A stretch of DNA of 64,000 nucleotides from contig NW_020825294.1 in assembly GCF_003286085.1 (NCBI RefSeq), positions 9,610,001-9,674,000 of the forward strand, written 5' to 3'. This document shows, piece after piece, positions 38,111 through 60,539 of this stretch. The stretch is from Drosophila persimilis. Its lineage: Eukaryota > Arthropoda > Insecta > Diptera > Drosophilidae. Under the pieces are notes generated by a model that was given only the letters and a program-made list of their open reading frames with translations, was not told the origin of the DNA and ran no database searches. The position numbers were made by a program, and so were the translations under genes. Each line of letters starts with the position of its first letter. Positions within the stretch are counted from its first letter, which is position 1.

Positions 38111-40329
38111 ATTTTTGCTTTGAAGTATAGCATATTTAGGGCATAATAGTGCGCGACCATATTTAATGGGTTAAAGGCGGAGGTCCCTACGGCAATAACT
38201 TCCCCCAGGACATTGATGACTTATTTACCATTTTTCCACACCCAAAAACCAATGAAACTACTGTGTAATAAATCTAGATAATGAATCTACATATAGACAC
38301 ACATAACTGACAGTAATTTGCTCTTGGGTAAACGAATATATCATGAGTAATTGATTGCTTTCCCACTGGCTTGTTCCTGTTCTAAGAAGCATTGCACTCG
38401 CTTTGAGGCGACTAGTGCCCTCGTATCTTATCAAGTTTTCCACTAAAACAAATTGGCAAACAAAAGAACTTCCTTGAACTGTTTTCTTTACTCTTCGGCG
38501 GCAGAACGAACTCTTTCCAGCCATGGACATGGCCTGTACATATATTTCTCGGAAATATAGGACACTTTCGAAGGTTCTTTTGTCACTTCAATGATGGCTT
38601 TCAATCATTAATTTGCGCTCGTGTATCGTATATCCTTAGATATATATTTATGATACTTTCTACGAGTTTCCGTTTTGGCGATTTTCCGCTTGGCCCACAT
38701 TATTGACACTTTAGTGTTTTTCCGTTTATTCTCCGAACATGTGGCTGTAGTTTATTGACCAGGGTCAACGGAAGCCCACTGTCTGTCTGTCTCTCTGTCT
38801 GTCTGTCTCTGTCGCGCTGTCCATCCATCCCGCCTCTCATCAGCGGGGGGCTGCATTGCGTCATCATGAAAATTGCGCACCAGATTTTTTATGGCTTTTT
38901 GTTCGACTACTTAACGCGTTTAGTAACTTTGTTTTTTCGCTGATTTTGTAATGCATTAAAAAGGAATAAAAACCAGTGGCAGCCTTAAACAAAAATAAAA
39001 ACAGAAATTGTGCTAAAATGTATGCGGCTTCAGGGTTGCCCCTGCCCCAAACAGGATGACCTTTAGATATCTTGCCACAGAATACGGCGTACGAATGCCT
39101 GTAATAAATGCAAATTCCCCTGCTAGCCATCACGACGAATATTTTTACCTACTGCCTCGACTCGTAATCAACTGCAGTTTTTTTTTTTTTTGTTTTTTAG
39201 GGCTAAAAGTTTTTTGGGGTCTGTTTCTTTTTTGCTCTGGCTTTTGTTTTGGCCCAATGCCAGCGCACAAATGGCCTGGTCTGTGTCACTGGGCCACAGC
39301 CGATGACGACGCCAGAGCGAAAAACAAAGTCATTTTCCAAAGAAAAACAGTCCCAAAAAGTATGTAAAACGAAGGAACTGAAAGGGGTTGAAGCTTCATT
39401 GGAAAATGTGATGGAAAGTGATTGAATTTATATTGAAATTGAGTAAAAAAGTAATGGCGAAATATAAAGTAATCGCAAGAAATCGAATAAAAGTTTGCCA
39501 GTTTAAAGAAGTCTAAAAAACTATTCGATTCTGTGGGATTTTGTTGGATATTGAAGAGGAGTGAATTATTACTTCATTTTTGCTATAAAAAAAGAGCATG
39601 ATCCCGACTATGGAAATGGTATATGGGGTAGAGAGTAGGGGTAGAAAATAGTTCTCTACAAAATCTTAACACGATTGCAATGATTATGGAAACACTAGGC
39701 GGAAAGCCCCCTGCACACTCGCCTCGATTATGCGCCTACCCCCTGCTCACTCGCTTCGCTTAAGCGCGCGGATATGAGTAAAAGATAGATTTTTACTACC
39801 CCATGGTTCTATTTAATCAAACCTGATGTTAGATACAAAATTCTCATCAAATTTAGATGGTAACGTTCTCTATAATCCCCAATATCTCTGTGGAAGTTAA
39901 GTTTAATGCTATATCACCTATAATCTCTGAGATCCAGATGCATCTTCAAATGGAAAATGCAATATCCCCTCGTTTATAGATCGCTGATTGAGAATAAGAG
40001 CTGGGGACATGCTCTCGTCTCTCCACATTCTAAGCTTCTTTCCAATTATCGTCTGAAAGAACATCCTGCTTTTCCACACAATTTCATTCTCAAAAGCCCC
40101 AAGGCCCGCCCCCCATTTCCCCTCCACTGATTCAGAGAGAAAAAACCCCCAATTATTGACAAATTACGTATAAACATGAAAATCGTTTGCTCGGCCATGA
40201 TTTCATTGATTTTTTGCTTCTCTCGTTTTTTGCCATGGAAATTCAGGCAACAACAAAAAAGATCTCTTTCAAGTGCCACTGGAAATACCTGCCGCACAGC
40301 CAGTGCACCGGGGTGGGGTGGGGTGTGCC

Positions 40330-40367
40330 GGGGGGGGGGGGTTTTTTCCCCAACTATTCCCCCCCCC
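40330..40367. repeat. G12 run followed by C9 run
   Basis: Twelve G at 40,330-40,341 and nine C at 40,359-40,367 are separated by 17 nt, so transcripts can fold into a GC hairpin. A GGGGT repeat precedes it from 40,310. Confidence 0.8.
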
Positions 40368-40678
40368 ACCATTCATTTTGAGCTTAATTTGCGAAAAAAA
40401 AAACATAAACATTAATTTCAGCACTCGGCGGACACCCCATCGGTTTTTGGCCAAAAAAATAAATGTTGGCAGTGGAGAGCCACGTCATAAATTTGTTTAG
40501 CAGCTCGCTTCAGCATTTGTTTACTCCGTCAGAGGCTCAGGGGCAGAGGCAGAGCCATTTCGCAAGAGAGCAATGACGTTGTCAGCAGCTGTCGCTATTT
40601 ATCTATATAGTATATAGTATATAGTATCTTTATCTGTTGGATATCTGCATGTCAGCGCCCCTATGGCGTCAGCGGAAT

Positions 40679-40720
40679 CTATCCATCCATCCATCCATCC
40701 AACTATCTATCTATCTATCA
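40679..40720. repeat. Compound CCAT and CTAT tetranucleotide microsatellite
   Basis: About five ATCC units run directly into about four CTAT units. Confidence 0.85.
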
Positions 40721-42593
40721 GTCGTTGTATCCATCAGATACGACTCCTCTAGTGCAAAACAATAAACATTTCGATTCGTTTCGATTTGATTCGTTCGATT
40801 TGCTGGAATTTTTCACACTATAAAAATACACGATTATTGCCGTTTGCCTTCGTTGTGTGGTTTTTGTTTTGTGTGGGTGGTTGGGTGTTTTTTTTGGTAT
40901 GGAAAATATATAGTCACTGATCGGGCGAACAATGGCTGTGCCTGTGTCAGGTGAGACCCGCAGCTGAGTTCATCAGATGAGTTTGGATCTACAGCTCACC
41001 TCTAGATACATATCTCCCCCGAGAGATGATAATAACATTGTGATATACCTAATAAAAAGAACCCGCCTTCAACCCCAGGCATAAGTCACGCTTGGGGTGA
41101 GTCTCTGGGTCTCCCGTCTGTGGGTCTCCGGGTCTCCGGGTCTCCCTTCTGTGGGTCTCCAATCTCTGGCTCTCCCGCCTCCGTGTCTCCTATGATGTCA
41201 TCGTCATCACATTTCACTTCCTCTCTGCTCCACTGCCACTAGCACTGTAACATTACGTGGAAATTGTCAGCTTTACTTCTCGTTTGGCTCTCTTTTTATC
41301 GTCTCCGGAGCTGAAGCTGAAGCTAAAACTGACATTTGACAGTGAAACACTTTCGTTTTAAATGCTTTCGTTGTTGTGAATGTTGGATGTGTCGCCTGCC
41401 AACAAACGCGACGTCGACATTGCTTTTGGACATTGGCGATAGCTTGAAAGTATGGTGGGCAGGGCGGGGGGGCCCATGGGTGTGTGTTACGTTACAGATA
41501 TACGCATACACGCGACCATATATATTATATATTATATGTATGTACAATGGAAACTCATTTATTACATTTCTGATAAGTTATTGCGGGGAAGCCGGGAGCT
41601 TCAGTTTGCTTTTGCCATTAGAAGCGGCAACACGACTTGTTTCATTCATTCATTCATTCATTCACTTGTTTGTAAAGTGACTTCTGTAAAAGGCGGAAAG
41701 GCAATGGAATGCGCAAAATATTTATGGGCTTATAGGCTCTTTAGCTTTTAATTCGGAGCGTGTTCCTGAATCTACAAACAGCCCAAAAGAAAAACAAAAT
41801 GGTGTTCTTAAAATCTCTTTCAATGGTTTTTAAATATCTGAAATTTTTGGTGCCAATTTAGAGACATAAATATTGCCATCTGACTATTTTGCAAAGTGTT
41901 TAAATCTCCAAGTAAAGCCAATTGTTTTGGGAGTTTTTGAAGGGATTTTTGTTTAGAATTATGTCGGGATTATCTCCACATTTATACATATTTTTTAAAG
42001 TATTTCTCCCTCCTAAACAATTTAATAGCTCAACAAAAGGCTACACATTTATGCATAGGAAAAAGATAGTTTCCTGAAAGAGTGGCTTCCTCTGCCGGGG
42101 CCCCTCTTGTGCCCCTCTCGGAAAACATAACAACCGGCTGTTAAAAATGTGCAATGGCAGGCTCTTTCCTCTGCCAAAAGCCGTTTCCACGACGGGGCCT
42201 TAAATCAAAATGAGAAATCCACATAAAAGGAGTTGCACAGTTTTTATAGCTTGCTTTTGGGCGGTGGCGCAACAATTTTTTATGCCCTGCTCCTTGGGTC
42301 ATTTGTTGCGCAATTTTGTACTCGACTCAAGTTTTTGCTCCACTTTACTTTTGGGGTACAAAGTAGGTCAGGACTTAGCTGCAGCCTTTGATATTTTTGC
42401 CTACGTTTAAAAGGGCTTTGAGGTTTTTGCTTTTTTGCATTTCTGAGCAACGGCAATTTTTAATGATGACACTAACTTAACGTGCAACCTCTGATTCTCT
42501 TTGCAGGCGGCCTTTCGTGCTGAGGACTGACTTTTAGTGGGGCCTGATAATGCGGGTAAGTTGACACAATTACCCGTACTCTCGGTACAGTCC

Positions 42594-42655
42594 CAGTGCC
42601 AGGTGCCAGGTGCCAGGTGCCAGGAGCCAGGCGCCAGGCGCCAAGCGCCACCAGG
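42594..42655. repeat. GCCAGGT heptamer minisatellite
   Basis: Eight or so units grade from GCCAGGT to GCCAGGA, GCCAGGC and GCCAAGC, so variants are ordered along the array. Confidence 0.8.
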
Positions 42656-45600
42656 TGCAATGGCACTCTGGAGGCGTAACCTCATTAACACTTCAGCGAC
42701 ACACACACACATCCTTCTCCATCAGAGATGGTAGATGTAGGGGAAAAACAGAAGCAGAAACAGAAACAGAGATAGAAATATAATCAGGGGGGAACGGAGG
42801 CCATGCTTTGAGAACGAAGGGATTAATACCCTGAAAATGGATTGCTCTTATGATTATGATATTAAAATATGTTGAGTTTCGTTGAATTATAAGGTGCAAG
42901 TGTCCCAAATGACACGACCGACCGAGGGGCTATGCTGCATGACGCGTGACATCGCGTTAAGGCTAAATATTACGCCAACAAGTGATTCTTCTATTCGTTT
43001 TTATGGTTTCTGTGTATTATAGTCATCTAATTTCGATAGAATTCGATTGATCCATGAATCTACAGCTTTGGATGGGTATATCTTGAGAAGTAAACACTTT
43101 TTTGGACTGAATAAGGTTAAAGAAACTGTAGATGAGCTTTGGAGTTGCAAATTATACACTGAAACTAATTTCCATTGAAACAAACCCAAGGAAATGCCTT
43201 TTGTTGCTACTTTGTGTTGAAAAGCCACACAGAAACCCAGAATAATGCCCTCTTTTGAAGGGTATAAAAAGTTGTGGGGGAAATTAAGTTTGCACTCTTA
43301 ATGACGACGACGACGACGACGACAACAAGCTGCTGTCTGCCGCGAGAGCCACGTGTGAGTGATGGAGTGAGTCCGTGGCTGTGCTGCTGCGTGGGTGGGG
43401 GCTCCTGTGGGCGAGTGATGGAGGCAGGTATGTAGTTTATGGCCGTTGCAGAACAGCCCTAATGAGTAGGCGGCCTGTGGGTGGGCTATGCTGTCGTCTA
43501 ATGGCCACAAAGTTATATAATCAAATGAAAGATGAAGGCGTCCATCCGTCCATGAGGATAAACTTTCGAAACCATGTGCATGGCTCTCTCCCCTCTCTCT
43601 ATCTCTTCGCACACTCTCTCTTAATTGGAAGTACAGTTGACCCTGAAGTGCAATAGGAGCCACAGCTCGTTAAAGTTCCATTGCCTACATTCAAGGGTAT
43701 TTTCGTAACCTTTTCTTCGGAGTGGACGCTGGCATGTAAAAATAATATAATATTATTGCCTGGCTCGGCTCCCCGAAAGGCCATAGGTTTATTGATATAA
43801 CCTCCCACGGGAGAAAAGGTCGTGACGTGCAAAGCTCTCATGCTAACAAAAAATGTCGAAAAGTTAAGGGAGCGAGCGAAAGTGGGAGTAGGAGTGGGTG
43901 TTCCAACTGCATTGACAGCTTTTTCTCTCTCTCTCTCTCTGCTCTCGTATTTTTGTGTGTGAAGTAAAACTTCCCTTTAAAATGGGTTGTTTCCATTAAC
44001 ACTGCCTGCCTGCTGCCTTCTGCCTTCTGCTTGGCTTCTACAACACTTGGCTTCAAGGTCAATGTCTCGTGACAGCTTGGGACTCAAGTCTCGTCTCGTT
44101 TTCGTCTCTCCCTCTCTCTCTCTGTCTCTTTGGGCTCCTCTTTGCGGTGTCTGCTATCATCGCGTACGCTTTGTCCCACAGATGAACGAAGAAATCACTC
44201 AACGCCGCCCGTTTTTCAATCAAGACACGTGGTCGGGTTGGCCTTTGGCTTGAACTTCTGCTGTGCTGTGGCGTGGACTGGATTTCGGAATCGGAATTTA
44301 ACAGCCTGACAAAGTGAGGGAATTGCGAGGTGGAACCAGTTCGCAGAAGTTCACGGATTGACGGAGGTTTATTTTGTGGCAAGAACAATACTTTAGGGAG
44401 GCTTATTTTGTGGAAGTTTCGATGATTATTTGAAGATTATTTTGGAGGAATTTCAGGATTATTTGATAATTATTTCGGATGCTATTCGAGGATTCATACG
44501 TTTGAAAGTGATAAATGATTTGGGGGAGAAATAATAATATAACGAATGGTGTTATAGAAGAGCTAAGGGGGGTGTTAGGGTCTTTATAGGGCTCTAACGG
44601 TTCGTTCTACTTTTGGTAATGTTTAAAAATGTGTATTTGTATAGGTTTGATGTAAATGAAAGATTTTTAGATGTAAAGCTTATAAATTTAAAGAATTCTT
44701 ATACCAGGAAGCACTAAAAGAGTGGCATGAAATCGTACAGGATTTAATTTCGAATGCTTAAATCTTAAAAGAATATTATTTATGCTCCATTCAAAACATT
44801 AAAAAAACTACGCGGTAAAACTGTAATGGTTTTGAAAATATTTTCCAATAATTAAGCTTATTTTTCAAACAATAAACAAAAGTCTTAGCCACAAAATATG
44901 GGAATTCCATTCCCATTTCCTGCTTTTTAAAGAATCCCTCTACATACATGTATTCCGTTTCATCTGGCACTTCATTTGTTTGCCAATTTACGATACGATT
45001 ATGTTTGCACTTTGCATTGATGGAGCATCGGAGGCCTACCCCTACCCCCACCCCCAGGCCCCTAGCTCATCGGCTGTGCGGTTCTGTAGGCGCCCCCCTA
45101 CAGCGCTTATCTTTATGGACGCAGTCACTCAGTCCCTCTCACTCGTTCACTCACTCAACCGACACTTTGGTCGGGCAATCGGGCGTCGGGCGTCGGGCGA
45201 GCGGCCGTCGGGAGAGTGGGAGAGTGACCTCGTGGCTCTTGGCATATGCTGTGCCATATGCTACGTGCTGCCTCCACCCGAAGGCAATCGCTCTCTCTCT
45301 CTCTCTGTTCGGTCTGATACGATCAGAATCCCCGTTATTTGTTTGGACTTTTACACATCATTAGAGCTTGAATATTTTTGAGGGCGATGCGCGAGGAGGC
45401 TTTCGGGGGATCAGAGAGAGCCAGCGATGGGCAGAGCGAGTGTGTGTGCTCCTCGTGTATGCAAAAGCATTGCGACATGTGTGCAACAGCTGCAGCTCGG
45501 GAATCGGGTAACGGAAACACTACTCATACGAGATGAAGGGGCGGGCGAGGGTGGGATGAGGAGTGTGGGGAGTGGAAGTGCGAGAAGATGAGGACGGGAA

Positions 45601-46650
45601 CAAGTGTGAACAACTCTGGGACACCTGCTACTTGGACGACTTTGTTGTGGAATGGTGGGATGGGAATTATAGGAATGATCTAAAAGAAATTACTATTATT
45701 GTCACTAAAAGTTATCCGATTTGTATGAATTTTGGTAAATAGCTAGATATTTCCTATAATTTTAACTCCACGGAAAACTGGGAACACCACAGCTTTTTTT
45801 ACGACTGCTAAAAGTGGGAAAATACTTCATTCAGCGAAATCTTGAACCCCACAAGTACAAAACCTTAACTTGATCGATATATGCACCCCGATAAGAAGCC
45901 TTTAACTTGTCAATATTTATTGCGACTAAATTTATTAAATGTTATTGATGATTGCAGACCTGTAGACTTATCAGAGTAAAAAATTAAAAGATAACTAAGT
46001 AAATTCCGCTGCCAGCCCTCGGTGAACCCCCATTTTGCTTCTTTGTCGCCGGCTGCTTGACAATTTCAGATGTCAGATGTCTGCTTATCAGATTGTCGCA
46101 TCTAACGGGGGACGGGACTGATTAGTGCCACAGACACCACCATTGTCTGGAGCTGTGGACTTAAAGCGTAGCTCCACATTACATTATGCATCTGATGGAA
46201 TTAATTGTGAGAATTGCCGCCGTGCTGTTCATGGACTTGGCCTCCAAGCAGAGGCAGACGTCTCCAGGCAACGGTACGCCCCCACACACGCAGAATGTGG
46301 CACGAGCGCGACTCACTCGCTCTGAGCATTAGCTGGGGGCAAAATGAAAAGCAAATAGAGGAAAAGCGCACTACAATGCAATATAATTGCCAGGCAAATG
46401 CCAAAGATACTCCGCACACACATGTGTGCGTACGTAGATACATAGATACATATGCTGTAATGGCAAGTGCCACAGATAGTTGGCAATTAAGGGATCTCTC
46501 TATGGGAAAGCATTGCACTGAACTCTGCCGAGTCATTGGGCCAGGGGAAAATCATTATGGGAAAGGTCTAATTAGTGGCAGTAACTGTATTTATGTACAC
46601 GACTGGCATTTACGGTTAGTGGCACAAGATTACTTAATAGATTCTGCACA

Positions 46651-47257
46651 TTTCTTGGAATTTATTTAAGAGTCATTTCAAAGAAATCTCAAGGTTTTCT
46701 GATGATTCGAAAACGGCAAGAAATGTGTAATAGCGGGTTTTATTAAAGAAGTTTATACCTTTTCTGAAATGCAAAGTAACTTAAAGCTTTTTCTTATTAT
46801 TAAAATAATAAAAGAATTAAAAGGACTTCACAAAGATACCTAAAATATTTATCTAAATATTATCGTTTACCTTTTAAAAATCGGTGGGAGTACGCTGTTT
46901 TATTTGTCTGCTTAAGGAAAATTTCTCGTAAAATGTCCTTTCGTGGAATTTATTTAAAAGTAATTGTGGCAAAGAAATTTAAAGAATTTAATCTGAAGCT
47001 TTTCTGATGATTCGAAAATGGCAAGAAATGTGTAATAGCGGGTATTATTAATATATAAACAAAAGATTAAAGAAGTTTATACCGTTTCTTAATATCAAAG
47101 AAAGTTACAGCTTTTCTTATTATTAAAAAATACCTAGAATATGCATGTTACTATTATTAAATTATTAATTAGTTGTACTACCTTTTCAAAAATCACTAAG
47201 AGTCCGTGCTTTTATTTGTCTGCTTCTCATAAAATGGCACTTCTTGGAATTTATTTC
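46651..47257. repeat. Tandem duplication, period about 290-300 bp, with a third partial copy
   Basis: Both copies share TTC(T/G)TGGAATTTATTT at 46,652 and 46,940, then TTTTCTGATGATTCGAAAA, GGCAAGAAATGTGTAATAGC, AAAGAAGTTTATACC, CTTTTCTTATTATTAAAA and TTTTATTTGTCTGCTT. A third start, TTCTTGGAATTTATTTCTAG, is at 47,241. The copies differ by several indels. Confidence 0.85.
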
Positions 47258-49654
47258 TAGTTCCTTCTTGCTAATTGAACAAGTTTTTCCCCCAGGACTT
47301 GCACGACTCACCGAGCTCTTCGTTTTCCTAATTACAATTGCCATAAAGATATGGCTTTGCAGTGTGATCGGAGAACTGATTGAAAATGTTTTCATCGGAG
47401 CATTTTGTTTATAGTCCGCTTGTCATCGACTGGCGCCAGCTGTTTGTTGTTTTTTTCCCGTTTTATTGTTGTTGTTTTTTGTTCTTTTGCCAAGTTTTGC
47501 AATGCGATGCCAAGAGCCTCGCACCCAAGATGTTTTTCGTATTTGCATTTGTTGCATATTTTGCAAGAAAATATTTGTTAATTTCTCTCTCTGCCCTCTC
47601 TACGTCTCCCTCTCTCTCTATTTTTCTTTCCCTATAAATGTTTATATAGTAGTTTTGGTGCTGCGTCATTGTTAATAAATAAATTACCGCCACAACTGCT
47701 GCCACCTTGTCCCCTAAAATCGGGTGCGCTGTGGCAAGGTAAAGGTCAATGTGACATAATCAAAATTGTTTACTTTTTCTTCTTTCTTTTATTAATTTAC
47801 ATATTGTGTTCCCCCCACGCACACTCGTGTGTACTCTAATTGGCATTTGGACAAAGGTCTAATCAAATTTGATTGACGAACAATTTGGCAATTAACGTAG
47901 TCGAAACTTTTCTCATCATCAGAGAAAAGAGTCCCTCGGGGAAAATCAACAGAGAGAACTCATTAAAAAGGCATCCCCATCGCCCCCCACGCACTTGGCC
48001 TTAATGAAAAGGACATTAAGAGGAGACGCTTAACAAAGTTGCAAGTTTTAAGCGTAGTTCTCCCAGGGAGTGTCCTCTGGGCGAAAAGTTGCTCGAAATC
48101 CACTTCTCTCGTGGCCGAAAGGGGATTGCAAGTCCGTTCCCAAAGGAAAGGACTCCGATTGTAAGTCTGTTAGTCGGTAAGTGGGTCAGTCAGTGGCTTT
48201 ACGTGTCAGCGAGCAATCCCTTTTGGCTTTTTGGCTGCACGCGGAAATGTTCCTCGAGTCCGTCCGCCCTCCGTTCAACCGCATGTCCATCCCTGCCTCA
48301 ACTGTTAGTTTCGGTTTAAACTGGGGATTACTTTTGGGTGCGGTTTTTGGGGCGGCAAACCAGCCGCCCCCAGAAGGGGCGAAAATCTACTAGAATAACA
48401 TTTCCAGTGATTTGTCTGCTTCTTTTCGTACGGTATCCAGTGGCCAGTGGCCAGTGTCCAGTGGCATAATCCCCCCGAGGGCATAAGTGGGTTAATGGTT
48501 TTCTGTGTGTGTTTTCTGATTGGTTCTGGCCATATTTGTGTTGGCCATTGGTGCGGCTAATGTGGGTAATGGACATAATTGGCGTGACGGGGATTTTCCT
48601 GTGTCTCTGCCTCTGTCTGGGTGTGCATTATGGAAAGTGTGTTTATGACAAATCACTTAGGAAATCTGGCACTAAATGAAGGAAAGCAGGGAGTGTTTGG
48701 AGAGATTATTGATATTCAAGATGGCAAGGACTGAAGCTTCTGTAAGTGGAGTGTTCTTTCATGGGAAAACCTTTCTTTAAAGGTATTTCCAGAGCCTCAG
48801 AGCCCCACCACATCACCAAATGCCTCCTAAAATGGTTCATTGAATTTGTGACGCTCATGACGGTTCCCCCACTCGTATCATGGCAGCCATCAAAAGCCAT
48901 AAATCACTCCTCGAACATTCAATTTTTTATCCATTTTCCTCCTGCTGTGGCAGGCGCCTAAAAATATGCCGCATGACGGCATTTGGACATTTTTCAGGCC
49001 GCTTAATCAGAATATATCAGGCCATAATATAAAGTCAATCATTTTATCGCTATACTCATGTAAATATACGGAATGCATAGTATATTTGAGCTGCGACAAC
49101 ACTTAAATAATTAAAAAGACCAACACACGCAATGGGAGGAAATCGCATGGAAGGACCTCCATTTCCATTCAATTTCTTTGCCCCTAGGCGTAAATATTTG
49201 CTGTATAATTTGCTATACAATACAGAATGGATTTCAAGAAGCGTTTCGCTTGATTTATACACGCAAATCGGTGACGCATTACTCACCCATGGGCTTTTCT
49301 TTGTCTTTTTGTCTGTGCGATTATTTCTAGATACCACACCATCTTTCTGGTTTCGACTTTTCGCTGTTTGCATTCTGTTTCATCTCAAGTTTGCGAATTT
49401 CGTTCTCTTTTAGATTGATGACTAATCTGCTGGGCTGTTTCTGTGTGATTCTGGGAACTCAGATTGTCTCTCAATATATTCACAGTTCTCAATTAAATAT
49501 ATGCAATCAGGTTGGTTTCATTCTTTAAACGATTTCAGTCAATTTGTTAAATGATCAAAGTGGCATTCCAGCGAGGGATGGCAAAGAGCAGCGGGATTTA
49601 CATATCGTATTGACTCTTGGCAAAATATTTGCATAAAAAACTAGGCCTAACAAT
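47258..49654. other. Intron segment without a recognised gene
   Basis: Unique sequence with CTCTCT runs near 47,585-47,625 and a CCAGTGGCCAGTG repeat near 48,429-48,462. Nothing else is supported. Confidence 0.5.
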
Positions 49655-49975
49655 AGTTGGGTGTCAACAAAATAACTTATACGTAATAATGATTAGAAGA
49701 GGGAGCGATCGGGGTCACCAAATGGCACTCAATACTTAAAAATACTCAATACTTTAAATTCTTCAAAGAAATATAATTAGACTCTAATTCGAGGTTCGGT
49801 CGGGGTCACCAACATAACTTTTGCTTAAAATTTAGCTTTTTTGGTCAACAATCCACATAGAATCTTCACCAGTGAAAACCAGCCGTAAATTACCTTTTAG
49901 TATTAATAAACTTTTAAATTTAAGTAAATGATATTTTACTCTCTTTTGGGGTCACCAAAATAACTTGTACCAGAG
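49655..49975. repeat. Dispersed GGGGTCACCAA motif, four diverged copies
   Basis: GGGTGTCAACAAAATAACTTATAC near 49,660 is followed by GGGGTCACCAA near 49,710, 49,801 and 49,949. The first and last copies share AAAATAACTTRTAC downstream. Spacing is irregular (about 50, 90 and 150 bp). It lies less than 500 bp upstream of the first coding exon's acceptor. Confidence 0.55.
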
Positions 49976-50105
49976 AAATATATGAAAAATGGGTTATGTT
50001 GCTGGAGTTTATAATCAAAATATACTACATACTACACACATACACACACATCTGCTCGCTTACACAACTGCTTTTCTTTCGTTTTTGGGTTATTTTTGCC
50101 TGCAG

Positions 50106-58980
<8,875 letters not shown>

Positions 58981-60175
58981 TAGCGTCCCTGTTTTGTAAA
59001 ATGTATTAGAAGACTAACTAAGCAAGCAGAAAGTAAAGTAAAGTAAAGCATGACTAAATGTACTAGTTTAAGGTGTGTGCAAAATACGTTTACTTGCAAC
59101 CTAAAAGTGAGAATAATATATATACAATATATACGCTATATACGCTATGTATGGGCAGTATGTGGGTATATGATGTCGAAACACTACACTACTATTGAAT
59201 GTAATTATCTATAGCTACTATATATAGTATATGTGTCTGTGTATGCCTATATATACGATTCGATATACGATACACGATACGGTACGGTACGAGTGGAGTG
59301 TCCAGCCCACACACACGTTTCAAAAAGTTGTGGCAGAATTAGGAAAACCAAAAATCAAATGAAATACCACAGCTGCTTGCACCTTACATATACATATATA
59401 TTACATACGAGTATATGCATGCAGAATTATTCACGTAGCGGAGAGATCCAGAATCCAACTAATTCATTTGCTAAATTATGAATTCAACTTTTGATTTATT
59501 GCTTCCATAAGAGACATCCAGTCTCGATATAAGAGTATATTCAAATGCAAAACAACTAAAATCGTAATCCGCTAAAACATACTACATGCCATACACACGT
59601 CTACATACAATAATATTGAAATACCTTCAAAGTGTAATCCCAAATTGTAATAATCAATCATCGAATCAAACAAAATGATAGCAGTTTCCATACGTGAAAT
59701 GTTTCACAAAATTAATTTGCATTTTGTTTTGACACACACACACACACACACACACAAACATGAATGTATGTATTCTTTTTTACAATAATTCACAAAGTTT
59801 TACCCTACTTTCACACCCCTGAAATATGTAATTGTTGTACATTTGCTAACTGGTATTCTTAGCGTGTAGTTAGCATTTTAAATTAAGAAAATTGCGTCAT
59901 TGAATCCGTATAAGTATCCGCGTGTTTCGATCAGAGAATTCTTTTGTTTCATATTTTGTATGATAGTGAGCAAAAAAAGGGCTCCGGTTGGAGAGAAAAC
60001 AAAAATGCAATTAGTTGTTAGCCTGTAGTTTATGTTGATACAAAAAAATGTCTGTGTAAAATTGCTTTAGTTATTTTTGATAATTTGTAAAAAGTGAAGC
60101 GAGATATCGAAACCCTCGAGAGTTAGTTTTTTAAATTGTACAAACAACAGAGAAATAAATACAAAATCCATGGTT
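58981..60175 (+). other. 3' UTR of the FAM102 gene
   Basis: AT-rich, with TATATA and (CA)12 (59,732-59,756) runs and no ORF of note. The first canonical AATAAA after the stop is at 60,154-60,159, so the 3' UTR is likely about 1.2 kb and ends some 365 bp from the convergent P450 stop. Confidence 0.5.
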
Positions 60176-60539
60176 GATGATTGTCGAATATTTTGAGTTG
60201 GCCAATTGTTGTTGTTGAACCTCCCAAAATATCTCTTTAATGTAGCCCCCGGAAATGTAAAACACTCAGTTTTACTGTCGCCCCAACTGATAATCTGAAT
60301 ATTCATTATTTTCAAGAGGTATCGTCATCTCTTATACTAATTAAAGATCAAAGATTAGCTCGTGGAAAGTACCTTTTACTCAACAGCCATTGGCCAACCC
60401 AACTGACAAATTTTTGTGAACATTTTTGAGCTAAACTTGCGGAAAGTTTGAACAGAAAAACATGTGAAAAAATTCAATTACCAATAATAAAAATGAATAT
60501 AGTGAAAAATGTACTAAAACGATATATATTCACTTCAAT

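Larger units (their letters stand above)
38111..46650. other. Intron segment, many short simple repeats, no gene
   Basis: Includes a GTCT run (38,777-38,812), G12 at 40,330-40,341 with C9 at 40,359-40,367, CCAT/CTAT tetramers (40,680-40,718), TATATTATATATTATAT (41,519-41,535), ATTC tetramers (41,641-41,664), a GCCAGGT minisatellite (42,594-42,655) and a GAC run (43,303-43,323). A weak CAG|GTGAGA site lies at 40,950/40,951. Confidence 0.5.
5229..50105 (+). other. 44.9-kb intron of the FAM102/EEIG1 gene
   Basis: The donor is AATACAAG|GTGAGT at 5,229 and the acceptor TTTTTGCCTGCAG ends at 50,105. The intron hosts an antisense proteasome beta3 paralogue and a recursive splice site that splits it into legs of 26.6 and 18.3 kb. 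It also holds many tandem repeats. I find no other ORF with family resemblance on either strand; the remaining open frames are low-complexity or lack codon bias. No tRNA or known microRNA was recognised. Confidence 0.5.

Noticed and set aside
40935-40960. Second recursive splice site candidate CAG|GTGAGA at 40,950
   Set aside because: The upstream tract is purine-interrupted, unlike the strong site at 31,799.
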